From CAZFQG01 sp964520785 (GTDB taxonomy: Bacteria > Planctomycetota > Planctomycetia > Pirellulales > Thermoguttaceae): a stretch of 12,980 nt of DNA. The position numbers and the translations under genes are program-made. Where the stretch lies: assembly GCA_964520785.1 (NCBI GenBank), contig CAZFQG010000180.1, forward strand, positions 1 through 12,980, written 5' to 3'. Below, piece after piece: positions 7,249 through 12,980 of this stretch (positions within the stretch are counted from its first letter, which is position 1; each line of letters begins with the position of its first letter). The notes under the pieces are model-generated. The model had not been told where the DNA came from and did no database searches. It saw only the letters and a list, made by a program, of their open reading frames with translations.

Positions 7249-7724
7249 GAGACAGGTGTGTGGTTCTGGTAGGGGGCAGCTAGTGCGTCCAAAGTGCCGA
7301 CCCACCCAGGGTCCGGGGGCATGACGAAAAACCCGGGAGGGCAGAGCGGCTTCACCGGGTCCGTTGTCGCCGCGGACCGTCGTTTCCAGGCTTAATCCCC
7401 TATTGTATATGCTCATCTTGATTTTTCCAGAGTAATCCTCGGATACGAAAACCGAGGAACCGACTCCGGAGGCAAGTCAAAGACTCTTCGTGTTGAATCA
7501 AGCGCGAGTCGGCGGTTTGACGTCTCTTGCGCGGTGGGAAGATACGTCACTAACCCGGAGGGATGCCGGTCGCACTACCTCGAGCCGGTAATGGAAATGT
7601 CCTCGATCGTATTCTTCCCCACGGAACCATGGAATCGCGCGCCGAAGCAGTGCCTGGGATTCAGTCGCGCTCCAAGACAAGTCGCTGCGCGGCCTCGCGG
7701 GGATGACTCACAACGGAACAACCC
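7249..7724. other. spacer between DUF4954 and Rieske genes, probably holding the cytochrome promoter
   Basis: No convincing gene is seen in 476 bp. Part of it (7249-7416) is open in frame with Rieske but lacks protein character. It holds two small inverted repeats: GGTCCG/CGGACC (7358-7363 and 7373-7378) and CCTCGG/CCGAGG (7437-7442 and 7452-7457), each with a 9-nt loop and no T-run. A break of this size, against 10 bp to about 200 bp between most neighbours, suggests that the cytochrome operon has its own promoter here. Confidence 0.5.
7402..7409 (-). promoter_or_regulatory. possible -10 element (TATACAAT) for the cytochrome operon
   Basis: On the minus strand TATACAAT lies in an AT-richer patch about 155 bases before the chosen Rieske start. 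It overlaps the beginning of the alternative long reading frame (ATG at 7416), so if it is real the long start could not be used. The -35 region 17 bases upstream is poor (CTGGAA), so this is only a candidate. Confidence 0.2.
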
Positions 7725-9932
7725 TCACCCTCTCACCCGCACTTCGTCCACGCACCGTTTCATCTCCTCCGTTTCGTCGCGAACTTGTTTAACGAACGAG
7801 TTCTCCTCGGCCGTGCCGATGACGGCTCGCATTTCGCTTTCGCCGTCGAAGGTCGCGTGGCGGAAGGGGTTGTCGTAGTCTTTCTTTCGGGTGAGGTATA
7901 CCTGGTCGCGGATATGTTCCTGAATGCGCACCGCTTCCTCGAGCGCGGCGGACCAGAGGTCGTCGGTGAGGATGTCTGTCTCGTAGATCAGAAGGAGGCA
8001 CGCCAGGGCGTGTCGCTGTTTGTCTTTTTCGTAGGAGTGCCAGAGGGTGTCCAGGTGATGGTGGATGTCTTGCCAGGTGTTCAGCCGGCCGGAGCGGATG
8101 TCCTCGCGGAGGTTTTCGGCGTCGATCCGCGTGACGAGCTGCCCGCCCAGGTTGACCCACTCGCGCCGCCGGCGGCGCCGGTCGCCGAGGTCGCCGGCCA
8201 TGTCGGCCCTGTTGGCGTGGGGACGGCTTCGCATGTAGTCGAGGAGGTTCTTGACCGCGTAGTGGTGGAGCATCTCGTTGTAGGCGTGATAGGCGGGGCG
8301 GACCTTTTCCAGCACCGTTTTGCGCCGCGAATTCTCGATGTTCTCGCCGAGAATCTCCAGTCCCTCGGTCCGTTCCGGTGGGGCCAGAAGCAATTCATGC
8401 CCCATCAGGGCCAGGGCGTCCTCGCCGAAGTCTTCCGAATTATTCTCGCGGAGGCAGTAAGCCTTCGCGGTCGCGATCGAAAGAAGCCGCCGCGCGGCGA
8501 GGATCTCCTCCGCGGTGTCCGGTGCGAGGCTGTCGAATTCGACGTGCTGCGTCTTCGTCTTGCGGTTGTCCCGCGCCAGGTACTTCCAGGTGTTCCGCGC
8601 CAGGGCGTACATATTGTAGAGCCACCAGTAGGCCGGAATGATCCGCAGGCGGTCGAACGAGACGTCGTTGCTCAGCAGGGCGAAGGGATACGGGACGTTC
8701 AGTTCCGCCGGATAGTCCCCTTTGGCCAAGAGGACGAACGAGGCGAACCGCGACGAGTGCTTCAGCGTAGTACACAACCCCGGCCAGAAGCCCCGCCCCG
8801 CCACGATCTCGCCGTCGTTGGCGCGGCTGTTGTGGTTCGAGCCGATCGTCGCACCGGCCGCGATGTTGCTCTGCCCCATCAACAGGGACGCCGTCAAAAA
8901 CGAGTTGTTGTGATGCTGCTCGTGGGCGGGAAAGACCAGGGTGTTGAGGATTTCGCAGCAGGAGACGGTCGAGTTGTCGCCCAAATAGGAATGGATCAGC
9001 CGTGCGCCGTACTTCAACGACGTGTTGTTTCCCATCACGAAGCGGACCGCCTTGCACCCGTAGAAGACGCGGCAGCCCAGGCCGACGATGCCGTTGACCA
9101 GCTCGACCCCCTCCCCGATCTGGGTCGGTTCCGCCTCGCTCGAATTGATCGTGAGGTTCTTCAGTTTGTTCGCCCCCTTGATATAGGCGTGCTCTCCGAT
9201 CTTGACGTCCTTGAGAATCCGCGAGTTCTTGATGACGGTCGCCGTGCCGATCCGGCCGAAGAAACCGCGCCGCGGGTCGAACTGGTTCTGGGTGATCTCC
9301 TCGAGCCGGGCCCGCAGCGCCGCGTCGTCCCGGTACTTCGCCCAAAGATAGGCGTCGGCCGGCGTCATTCCGTCGAACGGCATCACCGCCCGGCCGCCGG
9401 TTTCGTTCATCACGTCCATCCAAACGCGGTGTGTCTCCGGTTCCCCCTCCTTGACGATGCCGTTGCCGAACTTGGCGTAGTTCGTCGTGTTCATCTCGTC
9501 GATGTTGCGGAGGGTGACATTGTCGCCGATGATGAACCTCGCCAGGTGCCGGACGTTGTGGATGGCGCAGTTGTCGCCGATATCGCACGAGATGATCAGG
9601 CTGTTCGTAATGCCGGCCGGCGTCATCAAGTCGTGGTGGGCCAGAACGACGTGCTCCAGTCGCCCGAGGCGGACCAGTCCGGTGAACTCGCAGTTCTTGA
9701 TGAGTTCGGGGGAGAACGGGTCACTCACCAGGAGGTTGTCCCAGTTGTCGCACCGCGCGCCGTTCTTCACCAGCGTCTCGATCTCTCGCGAGAGCAAATG
9801 CCGCCACGAGTCGGGAGGACGGCCGACCTGCTCGTTCCGTAAATAGTTCTCGTCCGCTCCCGGTGGCAGATACTCTTGGGGAACGAAACCGTATCCCAAC
9901 GCCTCGGCCGGCAGAATCTGTATTTCGCGCAT
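7725..9932 (-). CDS. DUF4954 family left-handed beta-helix protein
   Basis: This 735-residue protein of unknown biochemical function is recognised as DUF4954, a family found in planctomycetes, Bacteroidetes and spirochaetes. The middle (about 110-405) is rich in hexapeptide-like repeats typical of left-handed parallel beta-helices, as in acyltransferases and sugar nucleotidyltransferases: IGDNCAI, IGDNVTL, IGEHAYI, IGEGVEL, LGDNSTV. A signature stretch reads FPAHEQHHNNSFLTASLLMG (334-353), then ATIGSNHNSRANDG (361-374). The C-terminal 300 residues are helical and charged. No signal peptide is seen, so it is probably cytoplasmic. The ATG at 9932 is chosen because AGGAG lies 7 bases before it; the frame is open to 10046. 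It follows ExbD-1 by 204 bp on the same strand. An acyl- or nucleotidyl-transferase role is only suggested by the fold. Confidence 0.85.
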   Translation of the reverse strand: MREIQILPAEALGYGFVPQEYLPPGADENYLRNEQVGRPPDSWRHLLSREIETLVKNGARCDNWDNLLVSDPFSPELIKNCEFTGLVRLGRLEHVVLAHHDLMTPAGITNSLIISCDIGDNCAIHNVRHLARFIIGDNVTLRNIDEMNTTNYAKFGNGIVKEGEPETHRVWMDVMNETGGRAVMPFDGMTPADAYLWAKYRDDAALRARLEEITQNQFDPRRGFFGRIGTATVIKNSRILKDVKIGEHAYIKGANKLKNLTINSSEAEPTQIGEGVELVNGIVGLGCRVFYGCKAVRFVMGNNTSLKYGARLIHSYLGDNSTVSCCEILNTLVFPAHEQHHNNSFLTASLLMGQSNIAAGATIGSNHNSRANDGEIVAGRGFWPGLCTTLKHSSRFASFVLLAKGDYPAELNVPYPFALLSNDVSFDRLRIIPAYWWLYNMYALARNTWKYLARDNRKTKTQHVEFDSLAPDTAEEILAARRLLSIATAKAYCLRENNSEDFGEDALALMGHELLLAPPERTEGLEILGENIENSRRKTVLEKVRPAYHAYNEMLHHYAVKNLLDYMRSRPHANRADMAGDLGDRRRRRREWVNLGGQLVTRIDAENLREDIRSGRLNTWQDIHHHLDTLWHSYEKDKQRHALACLLLIYETDILTDDLWSAALEEAVRIQEHIRDQVYLTRKKDYDNPFRHATFDGESEMRAVIGTAEENSFVKQVRDETEEMKRCVDEVRVRG

Positions 9933-9939
9933 AACCCGA

Positions 9940-9944
9940 CTCCT
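9940..9944 (-). promoter_or_regulatory. Shine-Dalgarno AGGAG deciding the DUF4954 start
   Basis: AGGAG followed by a 7-base spacer (TCGGGTT) precedes the ATG at 9932. No comparable site precedes the upstream in-frame starts, so the protein is taken as 735 residues. Confidence 0.7.
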
Positions 9945-10136
9945 CGCTGAATAGGGCGGCATTCCCATTTTGCGCAATCGGCGAAAACCTCCGCGCCACG
10001 GGACGACCTCACTGGAAGTGTACGTCCCAAGCGCCCAAACGTCCATGCGACGAAAGGTTTGCCCCTGCCGGCGACGCGTGAGGGAGGCACGGTGAGCGCG
10101 GGGCGAGTTGGATGCCGGCGGGACGAATCCGCGCGA

Positions 10137-10619
10137 TTATTCCGGCGCCCTTGGCGGGGCGAATTTGATCTTTTCGATGAGCTTGATTACCCGGCCCCCT
10201 TCGATATATCCGGAGACGGCCGTGATGGTATTGATGACGTTCTCGAATTTCAGGTTGTAGTCGCAGTCGAGTTCGACCTCCTGCTCCGAGGCGACCGAAC
10301 CCGGCCCGGCCTCGTCTCCGACGAGTCCGCGGATTTCGCGGCGGAGTTGTTCAAAGTCCCCCATGGGTCGCTGCCCCAGGGCCAGCGTTTCGAGGTTGCC
10401 GTTGGCGTCGGCGACCAGACGGATCGTCAAGGGGGGAAACGTATCGTCCGGAATGCCTTCGCTCGGCGCGGCGACCGGCATCTTGATGTTGAAGTCCCCC
10501 TCGGGACTGACGATCTTGAACGTCATCACGAAGAAGACCAACAACTGAAAGACGATGTCGATCATCGGCGTCATCATCAGTTCGATCTTGTCGTCGCTCT
10601 TTTTCCCGCGTATTTTCAT
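10137..10619 (-). CDS. exbD: ExbD/TolR-type biopolymer transport protein (copy 1)
   Basis: This 160-residue subunit of a proton-driven inner-membrane motor has one membrane helix and a periplasmic domain. The short basic cytoplasmic start is followed by the helix (about 17-37), beginning MMTPMIDIVFQLLVFFVM. It contains the essential proton-carrying aspartate D21. The periplasmic part (about 40-160) has the ExbD pattern of a short linker, a beta strand (PLTIRLVAD) and a C-terminal alpha/beta unit. It lies 79 bp after the other ExbD and is clearly diverged from it, so the channel may use a mixed pair or two distinct partners. There is no Shine-Dalgarno before the ATG. The length is normal for the family (about 140-160 residues). 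The energised client is not visible. Confidence 0.9.
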   Translation of the reverse strand: MKIRGKKSDDKIELMMTPMIDIVFQLLVFFVMTFKIVSPEGDFNIKMPVAAPSEGIPDDTFPPLTIRLVADANGNLETLALGQRPMGDFEQLRREIRGLVGDEAGPGSVASEQEVELDCDYNLKFENVINTITAVSGYIEGGRVIKLIEKIKFAPPRAPE

Positions 10620-10698
10620 GAGGTTCGGTTGTCTGGACGGGTGCGATAGCGAAACGGCGCCCCGTTTCGGGGATCCTCGAAGGACATGGCGGGCGACG

Positions 10699-11160
10699 CT
10701 ACCGCCCGCCGATGGCGATGTCGTCGGAAATCTGCTTCGCGCGGAGGGCGAAGGTCTCGAAACCGGTATCTTGGCACACCTTGATCAACTCCTGGACTCG
10801 GCCCGTCTTGGCGTTTCGGTCACCCCGGATGATGATCGTCGCGTCGGACGGTTTCTGTCCGCGGGCTTCGAGTAACTGGCTTTCGCGGACCAACAAACGG
10901 CGGACATTCCCCAGCGGAACCTGTTCGGTACCCAAGATGACGGTACCGTTCTCCATCAATTGGAGAGTGAGCGGCGACGTGGGCGGTTTCTCCGCCGGCT
11001 TGGCCAACTGGCTCTCCGGAAGCTTGATCCTCTCGTTTTGATCGGCCTCGGCGAAGTTGATGAGCACCATGAAGAATGCGATCAACTGGAACGTCATGTC
11101 GATCATCGGCGTCATGTCGCCTTCGGCCTGCGGCAGTTCTGATCGTTTAATCCTTGGCAT
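10699..11160 (-). CDS. exbD: ExbD/TolR-type biopolymer transport protein (copy 2)
   Basis: This 153-residue ExbD-family protein has one membrane helix at about 17-36, starting DMTPMIDMTFQLIAFFMVLI. D21 is the conserved protonatable aspartate. The periplasmic domain follows, with LTLQLMENGTVILG and ATIIIRGDRN as the beta strands typical of ExbD/TolR. Ten bases separate it from the ExbB stop codon, and AGGGGG lies 6 bases before its ATG, so it is almost certainly co-transcribed with ExbB. Its sequence differs from the second ExbD apart from the membrane helix motif, so this is an old duplication rather than a recent one. Confidence 0.92.
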   Translation of the reverse strand: MPRIKRSELPQAEGDMTPMIDMTFQLIAFFMVLINFAEADQNERIKLPESQLAKPAEKPPTSPLTLQLMENGTVILGTEQVPLGNVRRLLVRESQLLEARGQKPSDATIIIRGDRNAKTGRVQELIKVCQDTGFETFALRAKQISDDIAIGGR

Positions 11161-11170
11161 CGGCGGCCCC

Positions 11171-12025
11171 CTACTGGGCTTTCTTCGGCTGCGCCTTCGG
11201 TTGGAAACGGCTCATCATCTCCTCGCTGCGCCGACCGACCTCTAAAATGAGCCGCGCCACGCGGTTCCGCAGGATGCCGAACGCGGCAATCGCCGGAATC
11301 GCGATGAACAGCCCGATCAACGTGGTGAAAAGCGCGGTCGAAATACCCTCCGCCAACTCGGACGGCTTCGGCGTCGTGGGGCTGGTGGCGATCACGCGGA
11401 ACGAGGCGATCATACCCTGGACCGTACCGAGCAGGCCGACCATCGGGCTGATCGTGCCGATCAACGCCATGTAGCTCAGCCGGTGCTCCATCTTCATCGT
11501 CTCCTCCTCGCCGATCTCCTGCATCGCCTCGATCGCCTGGGGGTAGCCGTCCTTCAGCTTGGCCAGCCCCGCGGCAAGAACCTGACCAATGAACGATTCA
11601 TCCGTCCGGGCCATCTCGAAAGCGTCTTGGTACTTCTTCTCCTTGAGCAACTGGTCGAAGTTGTCGACAAGAGCCGTCGGAATCACCGTCTCGCGGCGGA
11701 TCGCCATCACGTTCATGACGAACAGGGCCACCAGCGTGAAGGAAAGCCCCAGAAACACGATGCTGTAGAACAAGCCGAGTGACTGATACATCCACCCGAG
11801 CGTCGTCTGCTCCTCGACCGAAACCTCTGCCGGCGTCGCCGGAGCCGGTGCTTCCTCGACCGGCTCGTCCGGGATGTCGTCATCCTCCTGGGCCATGACG
11901 GAGGAAACATCCAACCCGGAAAGGTTCGAGAAAACTCCCATCGCGCCGAACAACAACGCCAGCGAGCAAACCATCGCCCCCGCCCAGGAGTTTCCTCGTA
12001 GTAAGCCGAAGAGCCTTCGCAGCAT
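11171..12025 (-). CDS. exbB: MotA/TolQ/ExbB proton channel family protein
   Basis: This 284-residue channel subunit forms the ring around ExbD and couples proton flow to work in the envelope. Residues 14-45 look like a signal peptide or extra membrane helix ending SVMA-QE. An acidic, Pro/Ala-rich stretch follows (about 47-72), then three membrane helices (about 84-107, 184-207, 232-254). GLLGTVQGMIASF (197-209) is the family's signature motif, and the cytoplasmic loop between helices 1 and 2 has the usual charged helices. Classical E. coli ExbB has only three helices and no such leader; the extended N-terminus occurs in many ExbB-like proteins of other phyla. GGAG precedes the ATG by 9 bases. 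It is first in the ExbB-ExbD-ExbD cluster, so its promoter should lie in 12026-12387. Confidence 0.92.
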   Translation of the reverse strand: MLRRLFGLLRGNSWAGAMVCSLALLFGAMGVFSNLSGLDVSSVMAQEDDDIPDEPVEEAPAPATPAEVSVEEQTTLGWMYQSLGLFYSIVFLGLSFTLVALFVMNVMAIRRETVIPTALVDNFDQLLKEKKYQDAFEMARTDESFIGQVLAAGLAKLKDGYPQAIEAMQEIGEEETMKMEHRLSYMALIGTISPMVGLLGTVQGMIASFRVIATSPTTPKPSELAEGISTALFTTLIGLFIAIPAIAAFGILRNRVARLILEVGRRSEEMMSRFQPKAQPKKAQ

Positions 12026-12258
12026 CGCCTAATTCTCCAGTTATGTTAAGAAACGTTTTTTTTGTATTGTCCGTGCCGCGAAACGCGCGGGTGACCCGGC
12101 CCAGTTCGCCCGATTTTGCGACTAATCTCTTAAGTTTACCCTCACTCGCCCCGTTCCGCAAAGGTTTCCCGGCGGGAGGCGCGCCGATTGGGCCTCTTCC
12201 ATGGCACACTGCCGAAACGGGCCGTTGAACCGATAAGTCGCTTCATTCTAGCCTACAA

Positions 12259-12277
12259 CCGTATTTGCTCAATACGG
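12259..12277. repeat. perfect palindrome CCGTATT-N5-AATACGG
   Basis: A perfect 7-bp inverted repeat with a 5-nt centre (TGCTC) lies about 45 bases before the candidate -35 of the plus-strand acidic-protein gene, inside the divergent spacer. The form suits a dimeric regulator's operator. There is no adjacent T-run, so a terminator is less likely. Confidence 0.4.
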
Positions 12278-12320
12278 CGGCAATATGCATAAAAAGATCA
12301 TAAAATGGCCCAAAGTGCGG

Positions 12321-12349
12321 TTGCGTGGATGATGTTTTCATGCTAGTAT
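12321..12349 (+). promoter_or_regulatory. candidate promoter for the acidic-protein/HTH pair
   Basis: TTGCGT (12321-12326) and TAGTAT (12344-12349) are separated by exactly 17 bases. They match the sigma70-type -35 and -10 consensus at 3 and 4 of 6 positions. The start codon follows 38 bases later, and the surroundings are AT-rich. The call rests on spacing and position more than on the hexamers. Confidence 0.35.
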
Positions 12350-12387
12350 GGTGTACAAATGAACACTATTTACTCGGAGTATTCAGT

Positions 12388-12615
12388 ATGAGACCCACTC
12401 ACCGCACCGTTGTTTTCGAGCAAAAGCCTCAGCGTTCCGTCTACGCGAGCCAGACGGATTCGGAAGGTTTTCTGCCGCCGGAACCCCCGGCGAGGCCGCT
12501 GGGGCCGGAGGTTTTTCTGGATGCCTTCGACTTCGACGAGGATGGGGATTTTGACCCGCGTGATTTCGACCTGGACGGAAATGACGGCGAAGGTTCGGAC
12601 ACGTGGTGGGGGTAG
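12388..12615 (+). CDS. 75-residue acidic protein with an EF-hand-like calcium loop
   Basis: I do not recognise this family. The start at 12388 is supported by GGAG 8 bases upstream; an earlier in-frame ATG at 12325 lies inside the candidate promoter. The N-terminal 20 residues are basic and polar, and the middle (29-40) is Pro-rich. The C-terminal third is strongly acidic. Residues 48-59 (DFDEDGDFDPRD) fit the 12-residue EF-hand/dockerin calcium loop, with Asp at positions 1, 3, 5, 9 and 12 and Gly at 6. A second, incomplete D-x-D-x-D-G starts at 59, overlapping the first. The protein ends DTWWG. No signal peptide or membrane helix is visible. Four bases separate it from the HTH gene downstream, so the two are co-transcribed. 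The very acidic tail could instead mimic DNA or bind a basic partner. It could be an antitoxin-like or regulatory partner, but nothing shows this directly. Confidence 0.72.
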   Translation: MRPTHRTVVFEQKPQRSVYASQTDSEGFLPPEPPARPLGPEVFLDAFDFDEDGDFDPRDFDLDGNDGEGSDTWWG

Positions 12616-12619
12616 TGCA

Positions 12620-12919
12620 ATGCTTGCGTGGGAAAAAGTGGAAGAAATTCGCCGGCTGCTGGCGGATGAGGCTTGGTCGCACCGCCGGATCGCCGTGGCG
12701 TTGGGCGTCGGACGCAGTACGGTCGGCCGCATCGCCCGGGGGGAGTACGCGCCGGCCTCGACCGACCCGGAGGAAGACGAAGAGGAACGGGAGTTATTCG
12801 CTCCCCCGAGCGGTCCCCATCGGCGGTGCCCAAGGTGTGGCGCGAAAGTCCAACTCCCCTGCCTGGCCTGTCGCGTCCGGCTCTGGGATATGGTTGAGCG
12901 GCTCGCGAAGGGATCGTAA
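12620..12919 (+). CDS. small HTH protein with C-terminal zinc ribbon
   Basis: This 99-residue putative DNA-binding protein has a helix-turn-helix of the resolvase/Hin type in residues about 4-42. It begins EKVEEIRRLLADEAWSHRRI and has recognition helix GVGRSTVGRIARGEY (29-43). An acidic linker (49-58) leads to CPRC-x7-CLAC (Cys 70, 73, 81, 84), a compact zinc-ribbon or knuckle. I recall similar HTH plus CPxC/CxxC small proteins being common in planctomycetes, with no assigned function. No recombinase catalytic domain is present. The ATG is 4 bases after the stop of the acidic-protein gene, with GGTGGGGG upstream serving as ribosome-binding purines. It is probably a transcription regulator, perhaps of its own operon through the palindrome at 12259-12277, but that link is inference. 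Confidence 0.75.
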   Translation: MLAWEKVEEIRRLLADEAWSHRRIAVALGVGRSTVGRIARGEYAPASTDPEEDEEERELFAPPSGPHRRCPRCGAKVQLPCLACRVRLWDMVERLAKGS

Positions 12920-12920
12920 G

Positions 12921-12946
12921 GGACCCCCTGTGGGAACGTCCTTTTT
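12921..12946 (+). terminator. possible weak Rho-independent terminator after the HTH gene
   Basis: GGAC (12921-12924) pairs with GTCC (12938-12941). An inner CCC/GGG pair lies around CTGT with a small bulge, and five T residues follow at once (12942-12946). It begins two bases after the HTH stop codon. The stem is short and bulged, so the call is tentative. Confidence 0.35.
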
Positions 12947-12980
12947 ACGCTCGCGCAGTAGCTTCATCGTAAATCTTGCC

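Larger units (their letters stand above)
12026..12387. other. divergent intergenic region between exbB and the acidic-protein gene
   Basis: No gene is supported in these 362 bp. The part near exbB has an A/T tract (plus-strand T-run 12056-12063) about 30 bases before the minus-strand start and a small GC hairpin CCGCG/CGCGG (12076-12090). The part near the plus-strand gene is AT-rich and contains the palindrome at 12259-12277 and a candidate promoter at 12321-12349. The region must hold the promoters for both directions. Confidence 0.55.

Noticed and set aside
7437..7457. CCTCGG/CCGAGG hairpin as terminator for DUF4954
   Set aside because: A 6-bp stem with a 9-nt loop and no T-run on the downstream side, and nearly 270 bp past the stop codon; too weak to call.
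7534..7878. 114-codon plus-strand frame in the DUF4954-Rieske spacer
   Set aside because: It runs into the antisense of DUF4954, has no motif, and nothing upstream looks like a start signal.
8440..9588. 382-codon minus-strand frame overlapping DUF4954
   Set aside because: It is out of frame with the supported protein and extremely Arg/Gln/Gly-rich, so it is a shadow frame.
7785..9842. 685-codon plus-strand open frame
   Set aside because: It lies entirely antisense to the DUF4954 gene, whose protein has clear family motifs and a good start. The antisense product has no recognisable motif and reflects GC-rich codon bias.
11880..12209. 109-codon minus-strand frame across the exbB start
   Set aside because: It overlaps the exbB N-terminus in another frame, has no ribosome-binding site or domain, and the exbB start is well supported.
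1..12980. CRISPR array, tRNA or rRNA genes, complete insertion sequence
   Set aside because: No regularly spaced direct repeats, no cloverleaf-like or rRNA-like stretches, and no transposase motifs were seen on either strand.

Overview
The window looks like planctomycete DNA (Planctomycetota). It is GC-rich, with genes that often lack a Shine-Dalgarno site. It carries a split cytochrome b/Rieske complex next to a large multihaem cytochrome, a DUF4954 beta-helix protein, ExbB plus two ExbD proteins, an RHS remnant, and a small HTH/zinc-ribbon protein of a type I associate with planctomycetes. This placement rests on gene content recalled from memory, not on a search.

Layout. Positions 1-377 hold the debris of two genes: a frameshifted RHS-core fragment on the plus strand, running directly into the start of an integrase-like reading frame on the minus strand. 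Positions 378-540 are AT-richer, non-coding, and contain a nested inverted repeat. From 541 to 12025 every gene lies on the minus strand. In order of transcription (high to low coordinate) they are: ExbB/TolQ-type proton channel, ExbD-2, ExbD-1, DUF4954 protein, a gap of 476 bp, Rieske iron-sulphur protein, cytochrome b6-type subunit, a cytochrome b C-terminal subunit with an extra membrane domain, and an eight-haem cytochrome c with a PDZ-like domain. Positions 12026-12387 are a divergent intergenic region. From 12388 a plus-strand pair encodes a 75-residue acidic protein with an EF-hand-like loop and a 99-residue HTH/zinc-ribbon protein.

How the genes fit together. The four genes at 541-7248 form a respiratory quinol:cytochrome c oxidoreductase (bc-type). 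Quinol would be oxidised at the cytochrome b/Rieske site. The octahaem protein would replace cytochrome c1 and pass electrons to periplasmic acceptors, while the complex builds proton-motive force. The ExbB/ExbD/ExbD genes encode a motor that uses that force to drive an envelope process. No TonB, TolA or receptor gene is visible here, so its client is unknown. DUF4954 has no established biochemical role. The acidic/HTH pair is probably a separate two-gene unit.

The most unusual items are the octahaem PDZ cytochrome with a helical insertion, the extra membrane domain on the PetD-like subunit, the acidic EF-hand/HTH pair, and the nested inverted repeat just downstream of the cytochrome operon.
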